The position numbers and the translations under genes are program-made. Under the pieces are notes generated by a model. The model saw only the letters and a list, made by a program, of their open reading frames with translations, ran no database searches and was not told the DNA's origin. This document shows positions 50,765-60,261 of a DNA stretch of 64,000 nucleotides, piece after piece (position 1 is the first letter of the stretch; each line of letters starts with the position of its first letter). Source of the DNA: Vreelandella neptunia (GTDB lineage: Bacteria; Pseudomonadota; Gammaproteobacteria; Pseudomonadales; Halomonadaceae); NCBI RefSeq assembly GCF_034479615.1, contig NZ_CP140255.1:2046001-2110000 (forward strand). Reading direction: 5' to 3'.

Positions 50765-51691
50765 ATGCGCTTTTCAGCCAATTTTTTCATTGCTAAGCCC
50801 TTAATCGCTGCATGTGCTGTATCACTTGCGGCATTCTCCCAAGCCAGCGCTAACGAGCCCGTGGTGGTGTCATCGAAAATCGATACAGAAGGCTCTGTTC
50901 TGGGTGAGCTGATTATTCAGACCCTGGAGCGCAATGACATTGCGACCGAAAACCGCTTACAGCTGGGCGGAACTAGCGTTGTCCGCGCTGCGCTTGAAGC
51001 GGGTGAAATTGACCTTTACCCAGAATACACGGGGAATGGCGCGTTTTTTTTCGATATGACCGATAGTCCAGTATGGAATAATGCAGATCAAGCTTATGAA
51101 ACAGTGCGCGAGCGTGATGCGCAGCAAGGCTTGATATGGCTGCAGCCTGCCAGCGCTAATAACACTTGGGCAATGAGCGTCCGCGAGGATGTGGCTGAGG
51201 AAAATGAGCTGGTGAGTCTAGAAGATCTCGCCGCCTATTTGGCTGACGGCGGTGAGTTCAAATTTGCTGCAAGCGCTGAGTTTGTCGAATCTTCACAAGC
51301 ACTGCCCGCATTCCAGGAAGCCTACGGTTTTGAGTTGAGTGATGATCAACTGTTGGTGCTCTCTGGTGGTAATACCGCCGCTACCATGCGTGCTGCCGCC
51401 CAACAGACCAGCGGTGTTAATGGCGCTATGACCTATGGCACGGACGGTGGCTTAAGTGCGCTGGGGCTGGTCGTGCTGGAAGATACCAAGGGCGTGCAAC
51501 CGGTGTATCAGCCTGCCACGGTAGTGCGTGAAAGCGTGCTTGAAAGCTATCCAGAAATAGAAACGCTGCTCAATGAGGTTTTCACCAGTCTTGATCTGGT
51601 CACACTGCAAACGCTCAATGCCGATGTCGCCGTTAACGGGCTGTCTCCATCCCAAGTGGCCAGCGACTACCTCGATACGCTCAATAATTAA
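50765..51691 (+). CDS. yehZ: osmoprotectant ABC transporter substrate-binding protein
   Basis: A 308-residue periplasmic protein of the OpuAC/ProX type. The signal peptide ends near residue 29 (SQASA-NE). Family segments are VVVSSKIDTEGSVLGELI, DLYPEYTGNGAFFF and MTYGTDGGLSALGLVVLED. The gene order (binding protein, permease, ATPase, permease) is the same as E. coli yehZYXW (osmF system), so glycine betaine or a related solute is the likely cargo. AAGGA precedes the ATG, and a large hairpin lies upstream. Confidence 0.9.
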   Translation: MRFSANFFIAKPLIAACAVSLAAFSQASANEPVVVSSKIDTEGSVLGELIIQTLERNDIATENRLQLGGTSVVRAALEAGEIDLYPEYTGNGAFFFDMTDSPVWNNADQAYETVRERDAQQGLIWLQPASANNTWAMSVREDVAEENELVSLEDLAAYLADGGEFKFAASAEFVESSQALPAFQEAYGFELSDDQLLVLSGGNTAATMRAAAQQTSGVNGAMTYGTDGGLSALGLVVLEDTKGVQPVYQPATVVRESVLESYPEIETLLNEVFTSLDLVTLQTLNADVAVNGLSPSQVASDYLDTLNN

Positions 51692-51739
51692 TGCCTGGTA
51701 CTCTTATAAATTAATGCTAACGCTCGGGATAACTAATTA

Positions 51740-52939
51740 ATGTCGTTGATGGATGCACTGCCCACCCCGCGACTTCGTTGGGAAGGGTGGCACCCTAACG
51801 TTGTGCTCGTTAGCCTGAGCCTTATTATGCTGGCCGCATTCTGGTTATTTGATGTGGTCAGCATGGCCCCAAACCGGATTGTGTTGGGGACAGGGTATGG
51901 CGCACTGGAGGCTTTTGGCTGGCCAGGCGCGCTATTAGCAACGCTACTGCTTTCCTTTATTGGTATTCTCGCGTGTCAGCCAACCCATCGCCACTATCGA
52001 GCACTGTTAGCGGCGGTGATAGTGATCATGGCGCTAATGCCGGTGGGGTTGATGGCGAGCAGCTATTTACTGATTGACCCTGAGAGGCCCCAAGCGCGTT
52101 TAGGCTTGGGAACGGCGTATTGGGTTGTTCTGTTTGTACTGCTGCTGTGCTTAGTGGAACTGCGTCTACGCTTAAATCTCACGCGGATATGGCCCACGCT
52201 ATTGTTATGCGGTGTTGCGGTGGTGTGGTGGCTATGTGCAGCTTTTGGGCTGGAAACGCTGGCTCTCGTTCAAGAATTTAAAGCCCGTGATCAGCAGTTT
52301 CTAAGTGCCGTCGCGCAGCATATTAAGCTGGTCGGTATCGCCGTCAGCGTGAGTATTGTGCTTGGGCTAGCGCTTGTCATGCTGATGAGACGCTATGCCA
52401 GGCTCCAGAAGGGCGCGTTCGCAGTGCTCAATTTTCTTCAAACCATTCCCAGCTTGGCGCTATTCGGTCTATTGCTGGCGCCACTAGCCTGGCTTGCCGC
52501 CAACGTGCCATTTTTAGGCCAGCTTGGCGTTAGCGGTATTGGCACTACGCCCGCTTTAATTGCACTGATTGCCTATAGCCTGCTGCCTATTGTGCGCAAT
52601 ACCTACACCGCGCTTGAACAAGTGAGTCCCGAGACCTTAGAAGCCGCCAAAGGAATGGGCATGCGTGCCGGGCAGCGCTTTTGGCAGGTGCGGTTACCGC
52701 TGGCGCTGCCGGTGCTGTTGGAAGGGGTGCGTATTACCACTGTTCAGGCGATTGGGCTCACCGCCGTTGCGGCTCTGATTGGTGCGGGCGGGCTGGGTAC
52801 GTTTATTTTTCAAGGCTTGGGTCAGGCCGCCATGGATATGGTGCTGCTTGGCGCGCTGCCTATTTTAATGTTGGCTCTGGTGGTGGATGCGGGCTTAGGT
52901 GCCTTGGCAGAAGCGCTGCGCCCCGGAGGAACAAGATGA
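51740..52939 (+). CDS. yehY: osmoprotectant ABC transporter permease, YehY-like
   Basis: A 399-residue inner-membrane permease. The N-terminal half has four to five helices of an extra membrane region as in YehY. The C-terminal half is the MetI-like domain with the ATPase-docking EAA loop (ETLEAAKGMGMRAGQRFWQVRLP) and IPSLALFGLLLAPLAW. The stop overlaps the next start (ATGA). Confidence 0.9.
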   Translation: MSLMDALPTPRLRWEGWHPNVVLVSLSLIMLAAFWLFDVVSMAPNRIVLGTGYGALEAFGWPGALLATLLLSFIGILACQPTHRHYRALLAAVIVIMALMPVGLMASSYLLIDPERPQARLGLGTAYWVVLFVLLLCLVELRLRLNLTRIWPTLLLCGVAVVWWLCAAFGLETLALVQEFKARDQQFLSAVAQHIKLVGIAVSVSIVLGLALVMLMRRYARLQKGAFAVLNFLQTIPSLALFGLLLAPLAWLAANVPFLGQLGVSGIGTTPALIALIAYSLLPIVRNTYTALEQVSPETLEAAKGMGMRAGQRFWQVRLPLALPVLLEGVRITTVQAIGLTAVAALIGAGGLGTFIFQGLGQAAMDMVLLGALPILMLALVVDAGLGALAEALRPGGTR

Positions 52940-53898
52940 TTGAGCTCTCCCACGTATCCAAGCGGTTTGGGGATGAAACCGCGGTGGACGATATTTCGCT
53001 ACGGGTAGCGAAGGGTAAATTCTGTGCCTTGGTGGGTACCTCTGGCTGTGGTAAATCGACCACGCTACGTATGATCAACCGCTTAATTGAGCACAGCGAA
53101 GGCGACATCATCCTTGATGGTCAGGCGATTGACGCCTACGACCCGGTGAAGTTACGCCGCCGGATTGGCTATGTGATTCAGCACACCGGGTTGTTTCCCC
53201 ATTGGAACGTTGCGCGCAACATCGGTCTGGTGCCACGGTTATTGAAGTGGTCAGCAACGGACGTCCAGTCACGAGTAGCCGAATTGATGCATTTGCTCGG
53301 TTTGCCGGTGGATGAGTTTGGCCATAAATACCCGCATCAGCTTTCCGGGGGGCAAGCGCAGCGAGTGGGTGTTGCACGTGCCTTGGCGGCAGACCCGGAT
53401 ATTCTGCTGATGGATGAACCCTTCGGTGCGCTTGATCCTATTACCCGTGAAAAGCTACAGGATGAGCTGGCCAAGCTACAGGCACGTTTGCACAAAACCG
53501 TGGTATTTGTGACCCACGATATGGATGAAGCGCTTAAGCTGGCAGATCATTTGGTTGTGATGCGCGAAGGCCGAATCGTGCAACAAGGTTCTCCGCTGGC
53601 GCTATTACAAAGCCCCGCTGACCCTTTTGTCGAGTCGCTTTTGGGTGGTCTGGACAGGGGCCTTAAACAAGCAGCGTTAACCCGTGTGAAAGATCACATG
53701 ACCTCCATGGGGCCTACTTTGCCCTCGCAGTCGCGCATCCCGGGGACTTTTTCGCTCCGTCAGGCGCTCTCCATGATGCTGCGCGATCATAGCGACCGAT
53801 TGACCGTTGTTGATCAACATGATGTACCGGTCGGCGAGCTATCGTTGCGGAGAATTATCAAGGAGGCTCAACTGGATAATGGAAACCCGCGTGAGTAA
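52936..53898 (+). CDS. yehX: osmoprotectant ABC transporter ATPase, YehX-like
   Basis: A 320-residue ATPase. Walker A is GTSGCGKST, the Q-loop IGYVIQHTGLFPH, the signature LSGGQAQRVGVARAL, Walker B ILLMDEPFGALDP and the H-loop VTHD. A C-terminal extension of about 80 residues ends in a short segment reminiscent of one CBS repeat (LTVVDQHDVPVGELSLRRI), as in betaine transporters. Translation starts inside the yehY stop. Its end overlaps the next permease by 20 bp. Confidence 0.93.
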   Translation: MIELSHVSKRFGDETAVDDISLRVAKGKFCALVGTSGCGKSTTLRMINRLIEHSEGDIILDGQAIDAYDPVKLRRRIGYVIQHTGLFPHWNVARNIGLVPRLLKWSATDVQSRVAELMHLLGLPVDEFGHKYPHQLSGGQAQRVGVARALAADPDILLMDEPFGALDPITREKLQDELAKLQARLHKTVVFVTHDMDEALKLADHLVVMREGRIVQQGSPLALLQSPADPFVESLLGGLDRGLKQAALTRVKDHMTSMGPTLPSQSRIPGTFSLRQALSMMLRDHSDRLTVVDQHDVPVGELSLRRIIKEAQLDNGNPRE

Positions 53899-54664
53899 TT
53901 CGCTAAGCGTCGCCCAGTCCCACAAAAAAGCCCCGCCATGGCTATGGCCATTGCTTTGGGGAGCGCTGCTAATGATTAGCGTCGTTACCATGTCGGCCGC
54001 CGAGCCCCTGTTTCGCTGGATAGAGCCCGAGGCCCGGCAGGTCATCTACGATCGCGCCGGATTTGTAACCTTGCTAGGCCGCCACCTCTTTGTGGTCGGC
54101 ATTGCAGCACTGGTAACCATTATCGTGGGAGTAGCGGCGGGCATCGCCGTTACCCGCAGTTGGGGCAGTGATTTTTTACCCCTGGTGGCGCAGTTGGCAT
54201 CGCTTGGACAAACGTTTCCCCCAGTGGCGGTTTTAGCGCTGGCGGTGCCCGTTCTGGGGTTTGGTACCTTACCCATTATTGTTGCGTTAATGCTCTACGG
54301 GCTACTGCCTATCGTGCGCAATACCCTTGCCGGTTTGCAGGGCGTCGAGGGCGATTTAAAAGCGGCTGCTCACGCGATGGGCATGAAGCCTGGGCAAATC
54401 CTGCGCCAAGTTGAACTGCCTCTGGCAGCGCCGGTCATCCTGGCGGGCATCCGTACCTCGGTGACCATTAATATTGCCACTGCCGCGTTAGGGGCTACCG
54501 TGGGAGCCAGTAACCTGGGCGACCCGATTATCTCCGGCATTGTGAACGGCAATATGGCCTATGTGGTGCAAGGGGCGCTGACCATTGCGTTGTTGGCTCT
54601 GACGATCGATAGCTTGTTCGAAGTGCTGCAGCGTCAGCTGCGTGCACGCAGCTCCGATGCCTAA
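53879..54664 (+). CDS. yehW: osmoprotectant ABC transporter permease, YehW-like
   Basis: A 261-residue permease with about six helices and a MetI-like domain; the EAA loop reads GDLKAAAHAMGMKPGQILRQVELP. The ATG at 53879 is preceded by AAGGAGG twelve bases upstream, and the gene overlaps yehX by 20 bp. It is the second permease of the heterodimer and the last gene of the operon. The 195 bp after it show no gene or clear terminator. Confidence 0.9.
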   Translation: METRVSNSLSVAQSHKKAPPWLWPLLWGALLMISVVTMSAAEPLFRWIEPEARQVIYDRAGFVTLLGRHLFVVGIAALVTIIVGVAAGIAVTRSWGSDFLPLVAQLASLGQTFPPVAVLALAVPVLGFGTLPIIVALMLYGLLPIVRNTLAGLQGVEGDLKAAAHAMGMKPGQILRQVELPLAAPVILAGIRTSVTINIATAALGATVGASNLGDPIISGIVNGNMAYVVQGALTIALLALTIDSLFEVLQRQLRARSSDA

Positions 54665-54859
54665 TTTTCCTGTGTCTTAATAACCCTTTGTTTTAACCTC
54701 TCTGCGTCTTAAGTAGCATCCCTAAAGTCCTTGCGCTGCGTTATTGTCCTTAACGTTGTGGTAGCTAGATGTTGCGTTGGCCTATGACAGATAAATCCAC
54801 TGGCATAAACGGTCAATACCAACAACACTGCCCTCAAAAGGGGTAAAACAAGGACAATA

Positions 54860-56065
54860 ATGATGACACAGTATGTACACCAGCCGGACTTCATGACCGG
54901 CGACGAATTTTCGATTCCTACCTTCAGTCTGCTTAACCCCGAGGGTGAGCTGCATAGCGGCGCTGATGAGCCCGCGCTGGAGCGTGATCATGCCCGGCGT
55001 ATCTATCAGGCAATGCTGGCCACGCGCATTCTCGATGAACGCATGATGGCGGCTCAGCGCCAAGGGCGGCTGAGCTTCTATATGCAGTGTACCGGGGAGG
55101 AGGCCGCCGTAGTAGGCGCCACTGCTGCGCTCAATGACGCCGATATGATTATGGCGCAGTACCGCGAGCAGGGAGCTTTAATGTATCGCGGCTTCTCCAT
55201 CGACGAATTTATGAATCAGCTGTTCGGCAACGAGCTGGACTACGGCAAAGGCCGTCAAATGCCGATTCACTATGGGTCGCGCAAGTTGCACTACATGACC
55301 ATCTCGTCTCCCTTAGCGACTCAGATTCCTCAGGCCACGGGCTACGCCTACGGGCAAAAACTCGCCGGCAACGGTCACTGCACGTTAACGTTTTTTGGTG
55401 AAGGCGCTGCCTCAGAGGGTGATTTCCACGCCGCGCTGAATATGGCCTCAGTGCATCAGGTGCCGGTGATTTTCTTCTGCCGTAACAATGGCTATGCGAT
55501 TTCCACTCCTGCCGTCGAGCAGTTTGCGGCAGACGGTATCGCACCGCGTGCCTTTGGCTACCACATGTATGTGATCCGGGTAGATGGCAACGACGTGCTG
55601 GCTGTTTACGAGGCAACCCGGCTGGCACGTAAGATCGCCGTTGAGCAAAATCAGCCGGTATTGATCGAGGCCATGAGCTATCGCCTTGCCGCACACTCCT
55701 CTTCCGATGACCCTTCTGGCTACCGCTCGAAAGATGAGGAGGAGGTGTGGCGCGCCAAAGACCCACTGCTGCGGCTGCAAAAATGGCTCCTGAAGAAACA
55801 GTGGTGGAGCGAAGAGGAGGAGGCCACCCAGCAGGAAACCCTGCGACGTGAAGTGCTAGAAACCATGAAGCGGGCTGAGAAGCGCTCATCGCCGCCACTA
55901 GAGAGCCTGATCAGCGATGTGTATGCCGATATCACCCCAGCGTTGCAGCGCCAATTCGATCAGTTAAAACTCCATATTCGTCGCTACCCAGAGGCTTATC
56001 CCCGCGGGGCGCAGTCGTTGGATTTAGACGTGGGCACCGAGACTGATACTCAGGGAGAGGCGTAA
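54860..56065 (+). CDS. bkdA1: branched-chain 2-oxoacid dehydrogenase E1 alpha
   Basis: A 401-residue thiamine-diphosphate subunit that decarboxylates the 2-oxoacids of valine, leucine and isoleucine. The cofactor motif is [20 protein letters not shown] ending in NNGYAIST. The N-terminal [16 protein letters not shown] and the C-terminal segment [19 protein letters not shown] look like animal and Shewanella-type E1 alpha rather than the Pseudomonas putida form. S280 in AHSSSDD corresponds to the serine phosphorylated in the mammalian enzyme. Two adjacent ATGs are possible; AAGGA precedes them. E1 beta follows after 1 bp. Confidence 0.92.
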   Translation: MMTQYVHQPDFMTGDEFSIPTFSLLNPEGELHSGADEPALERDHARRIYQAMLATRILDERMMAAQRQGRLSFYMQCTGEEAAVVGATAALNDADMIMAQYREQGALMYRGFSIDEFMNQLFGNELDYGKGRQMPIHYGSRKLHYMTISSPLATQIPQATGYAYGQKLAGNGHCTLTFFGEGAASEGDFHAALNMASVHQVPVIFFCRNNGYAISTPAVEQFAADGIAPRAFGYHMYVIRVDGNDVLAVYEATRLARKIAVEQNQPVLIEAMSYRLAAHSSSDDPSGYRSKDEEEVWRAKDPLLRLQKWLLKKQWWSEEEEATQQETLRREVLETMKRAEKRSSPPLESLISDVYADITPALQRQFDQLKLHIRRYPEAYPRGAQSLDLDVGTETDTQGEA

Positions 56066-56066
56066 C

Positions 56067-57044
56067 ATGGCTACCATGAACATGCTCCAGGCAATTAATA
56101 ATGCACTGGATATCGCCATGGCAGAGGATGAAAAAGTCATCTGCTTTGGTGAAGACGTGGGTATTTTTGGGGGTGTATTTCGGGCCACCAGTCACCTGCA
56201 GGAGAAGTACGGCAAAGCACGCTGTTTCAATACGCCACTTGTCGAGCAGGGCATTATCGGCTTCGCCAATGGCTTGGCGGCCCAAGGCTCGGTGCCTGTG
56301 GCAGAAATACAGTTTGCCGACTATATCTTTCCGGCGTTTGACCAGATCGTTAACGAAACCGCCAAGTTCCGCTACCGCTCAGGCGATCTGTTTAACGTTG
56401 GTGGTCTGACCATTCGCACCCCTTACGGTGGCGGTATCGCTGGTGGCCTTTATCACTCTCAATCACCGGAAGCCTATTTCACCCATACACCTGGATTAAA
56501 GGTGGTGGTGCCGCGCAACCCCTATCAGGCCAAAGGGCTACTGCTTGCCGCTATTCGCGATCCGGATCCGGTGCTTTTTCTGGAGCCGAAGCGTCTTTAT
56601 CGCGCTTCAGTCGGCGAAGTGCCCGAAGAGGATTACCAGCTACCCATTGGCGAAGCCGAAATCACCAAAGAGGGCACCGATATTACCGTGGTGGGCTGGG
56701 GCGCGCAGATGGAGGTAATCGGCAAAGCGGTCGAGTTAGCCGAAGAGCAGGGCATCGCCTGTGAAGTGATCGATCTGCGCTCACTGCTGCCCTGGGATGC
56801 CGACACGGTAGCGGAATCCGTATTTAAAACCGGCCGCCTGGTCGTCAGCCATGAAGCTCCGCTAACCGGCGGCTTTGCTGGTGAAATCGCAGCCACTATT
56901 CAAGAGCGTTGTTTTCTCTACCTGGAATCGCCCATAGCCCGGGTGACGGGCCTGGATACGCCTTTCCCGCTGGTGCTGGAAAAAGAGTATCTGCCTGATC
57001 ACCTGAAGATTTTTGAAGCGATTCGCGAAAGCGTCAACTTTTAG
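56067..57044 (+). CDS. bkdA2: branched-chain 2-oxoacid dehydrogenase E1 beta
   Basis: A 325-residue transketolase-like subunit forming the alpha2beta2 E1. Conserved parts are [50 protein letters not shown] and the C-terminal domain with [26 protein letters not shown] lies six bases before the ATG. Normal length. Confidence 0.93.
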   Translation: MATMNMLQAINNALDIAMAEDEKVICFGEDVGIFGGVFRATSHLQEKYGKARCFNTPLVEQGIIGFANGLAAQGSVPVAEIQFADYIFPAFDQIVNETAKFRYRSGDLFNVGGLTIRTPYGGGIAGGLYHSQSPEAYFTHTPGLKVVVPRNPYQAKGLLLAAIRDPDPVLFLEPKRLYRASVGEVPEEDYQLPIGEAEITKEGTDITVVGWGAQMEVIGKAVELAEEQGIACEVIDLRSLLPWDADTVAESVFKTGRLVVSHEAPLTGGFAGEIAATIQERCFLYLESPIARVTGLDTPFPLVLEKEYLPDHLKIFEAIRESVNF

Positions 57045-57082
57045 CGCCTATTAATGCCTAAGTACGCATGGGGAGAACAACA

Positions 57083-58351
57083 ATGAGCGATTTTTTACTG
57101 CCTGATATTGGCGAAGGTATCGTCGAGTGCGAAGTCGTCGAGTGGCGCGTCGCTGAAGGCGATCAAATTGAAGAAGACCAGCCTATCGTTGAAGTCATGA
57201 CCGACAAGGCGCTGGTGGAAATTACCGCCCCCGAAGCCGGTATCGTGACCAAGCTGTATGTGGCCCAGGGCCAAATTGCCAAAGTGCATGCGCCGCTGTA
57301 TGCCTATCAAGTGGATGGGGCAAGTAACAATATGAGCGAGGCCGAGCCAGAAGTGGCGCAATCGGCCTCCAGAGATAAGCCGGTTGCACAGACGACTGAA
57401 CCGTCCACTGCTGCAAGTTCCCCGGCTGCTGGTCGCTTATATGACAAGGTCCCAGCCAGCCCAGCCGTCAGGCGCCTGGTGCGTGAACATTCTTTACAGC
57501 TCACGGAGATCGCTGGCAGCGGCAAAGATGGTCGGGTGCTAAAAGAGGATGTGCTGGCGCATCTAGACCAAGCATCCCCAGGTGCAGCTTCAGCTAACAA
57601 CAACGTTGTTAGCAATCAAACTGTTAAAAACCCAATCGAAACCCAGGCGCCCAGAGTGGAACCCCTCCGCGGCGTGCGGGCGGTCATGGCCAAGCGCATG
57701 GTCGAGGCAGCCAGCACCATTCCACATTTTCACTACGGTGAAGAGATCGACGTAACTGCACTGCTGGCGCTGCGGGAGCGCTTAAAGCCGCTAGCCGAGG
57801 CCCAGGGCGAACGGCTGACGCTAATGCCGTTTTTTATGAAAGCCATGGCGCTAGCCGTTGCCGAAGAGCCCATCGTTAATGCCCAGTTAAATGCCGCGGG
57901 GGATGAGCTGCACTACTACCACCAGTGCAATATCGGTATGGCGGTAGATAGCAAGTCAGGCCTGATGGTGCCCAATGTTAAAAACGTTGAGCGCTTAACT
58001 CTGTTGGAAGTTGCCCGGGAAGTTGGCCGATTAACCACCTCAGCCCGGGAGGGGCGGGTTGATCAGGCGGATCTAAAAGGCGGCACCATTAGTATTTCCA
58101 ATATCGGAGCGCTGGGAGGCACCTACGCCGCGCCGATCATTAACGCCCCAGAGGCCGCTATTGTGGCGATTGGTAAAACCCAGTGGCTACCGCGCTTTGA
58201 TGAGCAGGGCGCGGTGCAGCGCCGGGCGATTATGACCATCACCTGGGCGGGCGATCACCGCTTTATAGACGGCGGTACCATTGCGCGCTTCTGTAATGCC
58301 TGGAAGGCTTTCCTGGAAGCCCCTGAAACCATGCTGCTTCACTTGGCGTGA
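57083..58351 (+). CDS. bkdB: branched-chain 2-oxoacid dehydrogenase E2
   Basis: A 422-residue acyltransferase core protein. The single N-terminal lipoyl domain has K42 in VMTDKALVEI. The E1/E3-binding domain follows (about 126-160, ASPAVRRLVREHS), then a linker and the catalytic domain with WAGDHRFIDGG near the C-terminus (histidine and aspartate of HxxxDG). The start at 57083 has GGGGAG seven bases upstream; an ATG five codons earlier overlaps that site. E3 (lpdV) is not encoded next to it. Confidence 0.93.
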   Translation: MSDFLLPDIGEGIVECEVVEWRVAEGDQIEEDQPIVEVMTDKALVEITAPEAGIVTKLYVAQGQIAKVHAPLYAYQVDGASNNMSEAEPEVAQSASRDKPVAQTTEPSTAASSPAAGRLYDKVPASPAVRRLVREHSLQLTEIAGSGKDGRVLKEDVLAHLDQASPGAASANNNVVSNQTVKNPIETQAPRVEPLRGVRAVMAKRMVEAASTIPHFHYGEEIDVTALLALRERLKPLAEAQGERLTLMPFFMKAMALAVAEEPIVNAQLNAAGDELHYYHQCNIGMAVDSKSGLMVPNVKNVERLTLLEVAREVGRLTTSAREGRVDQADLKGGTISISNIGALGGTYAAPIINAPEAAIVAIGKTQWLPRFDEQGAVQRRAIMTITWAGDHRFIDGGTIARFCNAWKAFLEAPETMLLHLA

Positions 58352-58357
58352 AAACGG

Positions 58358-58388
58358 TGTTGGTGTAAATCACTGTTGGTGTAAATCA
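58358..58388 (+). repeat. 15-bp tandem duplication before the kinase start
   Basis: TGTTGGTGTAAATCA occurs at 58358-58372 and 58374-58388, ending exactly at the kinase ATG. Each copy holds the only GGTG that could serve as a ribosome-binding site. Confidence 0.85.
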
Positions 58389-60236
58389 ATGTATCAGGCA
58401 CCGCTTCAGCAGTTTTATATACCCGAAGAGCAGTCGGTCTACCTGCTGAGTCATCACGATGCCCGTAAGCTAAAAGATTGGGTGGCGCTGTGCCAAGCGC
58501 AGCTCACCCAGTTGGGTTATCAGGACATCGAGCTCATTGGCAAGGGCGCCTACGGCTTTGTATTTGCTGGCAGCACCATCCACCAAGGCGCTATAGCGCA
58601 CTATGTCTTTAAGTTCTCCCGCATTACCCTGCCCACGCACTTGCAGGAGCGCCTCGAAGAAGAGGCGTTTATGCTTGATCAAGTCTCGCATCCGCGAATA
58701 CCGGGTTTAATCGCTTACCAGCGCTCCCGGGGGCAGTCCATTCTGGTAATGGAGCGTGCCCCCGGCTGGAATTTAGAGCAGGTATCGCTTAAGCAGGGAC
58801 GCCTCTCCCCACGCTTGATTGTGCGCATAGCGGCGCAGTTGGCCGACATACTGACTGCCCTGCGCCGGGAGTCAGGCCCCCAGGCACGGCCGGTGGTGCA
58901 TGGCGATATTAAGCCCTCTAACTTGGTGTATGACGCCGAGCAGGAGTCTATTGCGCTGATCGATTGGGGCTCGTCGGTATTTGCCCAATTAGATGCTCAA
59001 CTGCAGTTTGTGGGCGCCAACGTCATGGAGCTGATGTCGGATAATCTGCAGCAAACCAATGCCCGCCTGGGCGATGTTTACTTTATCGGCGAAGAGCAGT
59101 TAAACGGCGCACTGTCATCGCCGCGGTTCGATGAGCAGGGCGCAGCGGGAACCCTGTATGCGCTGGCGTCGGCGCAATCGTGTCGATTTGGCCATCGGGC
59201 GATTCCCGCCAGTTCGCTGGGTTTGCCGATGGAGTTAGCCCGCACCCTGGATGGCATGCTCGACCCCGACCCTCAGGTGCGGCGCAAAGCGGGCGACTAC
59301 TTTTTAGACAACATGCCGCGAATGGCCAGGGTGGTAATGATCGATCTGCCTGCATCGCTCAATGTACCGCTGGTGCCTGTATGGGCGCGACCCGCGCATC
59401 AGGAGATCGATACCGTGGTCTATAGCTCGCGCAAAGCCTTTTTACGCGAGGCGAATGCCCAGGAAACCCTGAATGATGTCAATGATGTGCAGTTAGACCG
59501 CTACTATAAGCAGTTTATGCAGGGTATGGGGGAAACCGAAAAGGCCTTTTTGGCCTCGGTCAGCCGACTGGGTAAATATCCGGTGGTGGGGGGCTTGGCG
59601 GTTCGCTGGGAGCGCGAAGGGGTGTATATCGATTCGTCGTTGAATTTACACGACCCGGCGTTGAAGCCTGCCTTTATTGAAGCGGTCAATAATATGGTGC
59701 ACCTGGCGCGGGCGATTCACCGCCAGGGCGTGTTTAAAAGCTGCTTGTTTAATGCGCGCCAAACACTGCACTTAGAGCGAGCTTCTGTCGATGAGGCGTT
59801 TGTCAGCGAACCCAGCATGGCGATAGGTTATGAGTTGAGCGCAGTGCCGGAGCTTGAAGATCGCACCCGTCAGCACAGCTATTTCGAAGATGGCCCCGAC
59901 CCAGAAGAGCTGTTGGTTTTGCCCGAGGCGATTATGCATGTGCTGCTGCAGCTCAATGACATACACCATACCGGCATGATCATTTTTGAAGCGCTGCCAC
60001 AGCACCTCAAAATACATAGCTACTACCGTCTGCTGGATCCGGCTCGAGAGGGCGAGTTCCGCACACTGCTGGCGCGCATTCTCGCCTCGGTAGACCAAAT
60101 CGAGGGCCTAGGCGTCTCGGGTTACATGAAAATGCCCTACAAGGACACTCGATACTTCACTCATCTTGAAAGCCAGCCGGAACGCTACTACCCCCGCGAC
60201 CCGCGGGAGTATGCCCGCAGGGCAACAACGCCCTAG
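58389..60236 (+). CDS. Hanks-type protein kinase with long uncharacterised C-terminus
   Basis: A 615-residue soluble protein. Residues about 45-310 form a eukaryotic-like kinase domain: glycine loop GKGAYG at 51-56, lysine K75 in YVFKFSR, catalytic loop HGDIKPSN at 171-178 (D173, K175, N178) and D192 in DWGSS in place of DFG. All catalytic residues seem present. Residues 310-615 contain no domain I recognise; there is no transmembrane helix or PASTA repeat. It starts 37 bp after the E2 gene on the same strand, in the place where E3 often sits, so co-transcription is likely. Substrate unknown. The longer open frame upstream overlaps E2 and has no support. Confidence 0.85.
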   Translation: MYQAPLQQFYIPEEQSVYLLSHHDARKLKDWVALCQAQLTQLGYQDIELIGKGAYGFVFAGSTIHQGAIAHYVFKFSRITLPTHLQERLEEEAFMLDQVSHPRIPGLIAYQRSRGQSILVMERAPGWNLEQVSLKQGRLSPRLIVRIAAQLADILTALRRESGPQARPVVHGDIKPSNLVYDAEQESIALIDWGSSVFAQLDAQLQFVGANVMELMSDNLQQTNARLGDVYFIGEEQLNGALSSPRFDEQGAAGTLYALASAQSCRFGHRAIPASSLGLPMELARTLDGMLDPDPQVRRKAGDYFLDNMPRMARVVMIDLPASLNVPLVPVWARPAHQEIDTVVYSSRKAFLREANAQETLNDVNDVQLDRYYKQFMQGMGETEKAFLASVSRLGKYPVVGGLAVRWEREGVYIDSSLNLHDPALKPAFIEAVNNMVHLARAIHRQGVFKSCLFNARQTLHLERASVDEAFVSEPSMAIGYELSAVPELEDRTRQHSYFEDGPDPEELLVLPEAIMHVLLQLNDIHHTGMIIFEALPQHLKIHSYYRLLDPAREGEFRTLLARILASVDQIEGLGVSGYMKMPYKDTRYFTHLESQPERYYPRDPREYARRATTP

Positions 60237-60261
60237 TCACGCTGGCTTAGTTAATGCTAGC

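Noticed and set aside
52681..52935. Upstream extension of the YehX-like ATPase
   Set aside because: It overlaps the YehY permease; the ATPase begins with MIELSHVSK at 52936 and the ATGA overlap is typical.
58281..58388. A 36-codon N-terminal extension of the kinase
   Set aside because: It overlaps the E2 gene in another frame and has cysteine/tryptophan-rich, unlikely composition.
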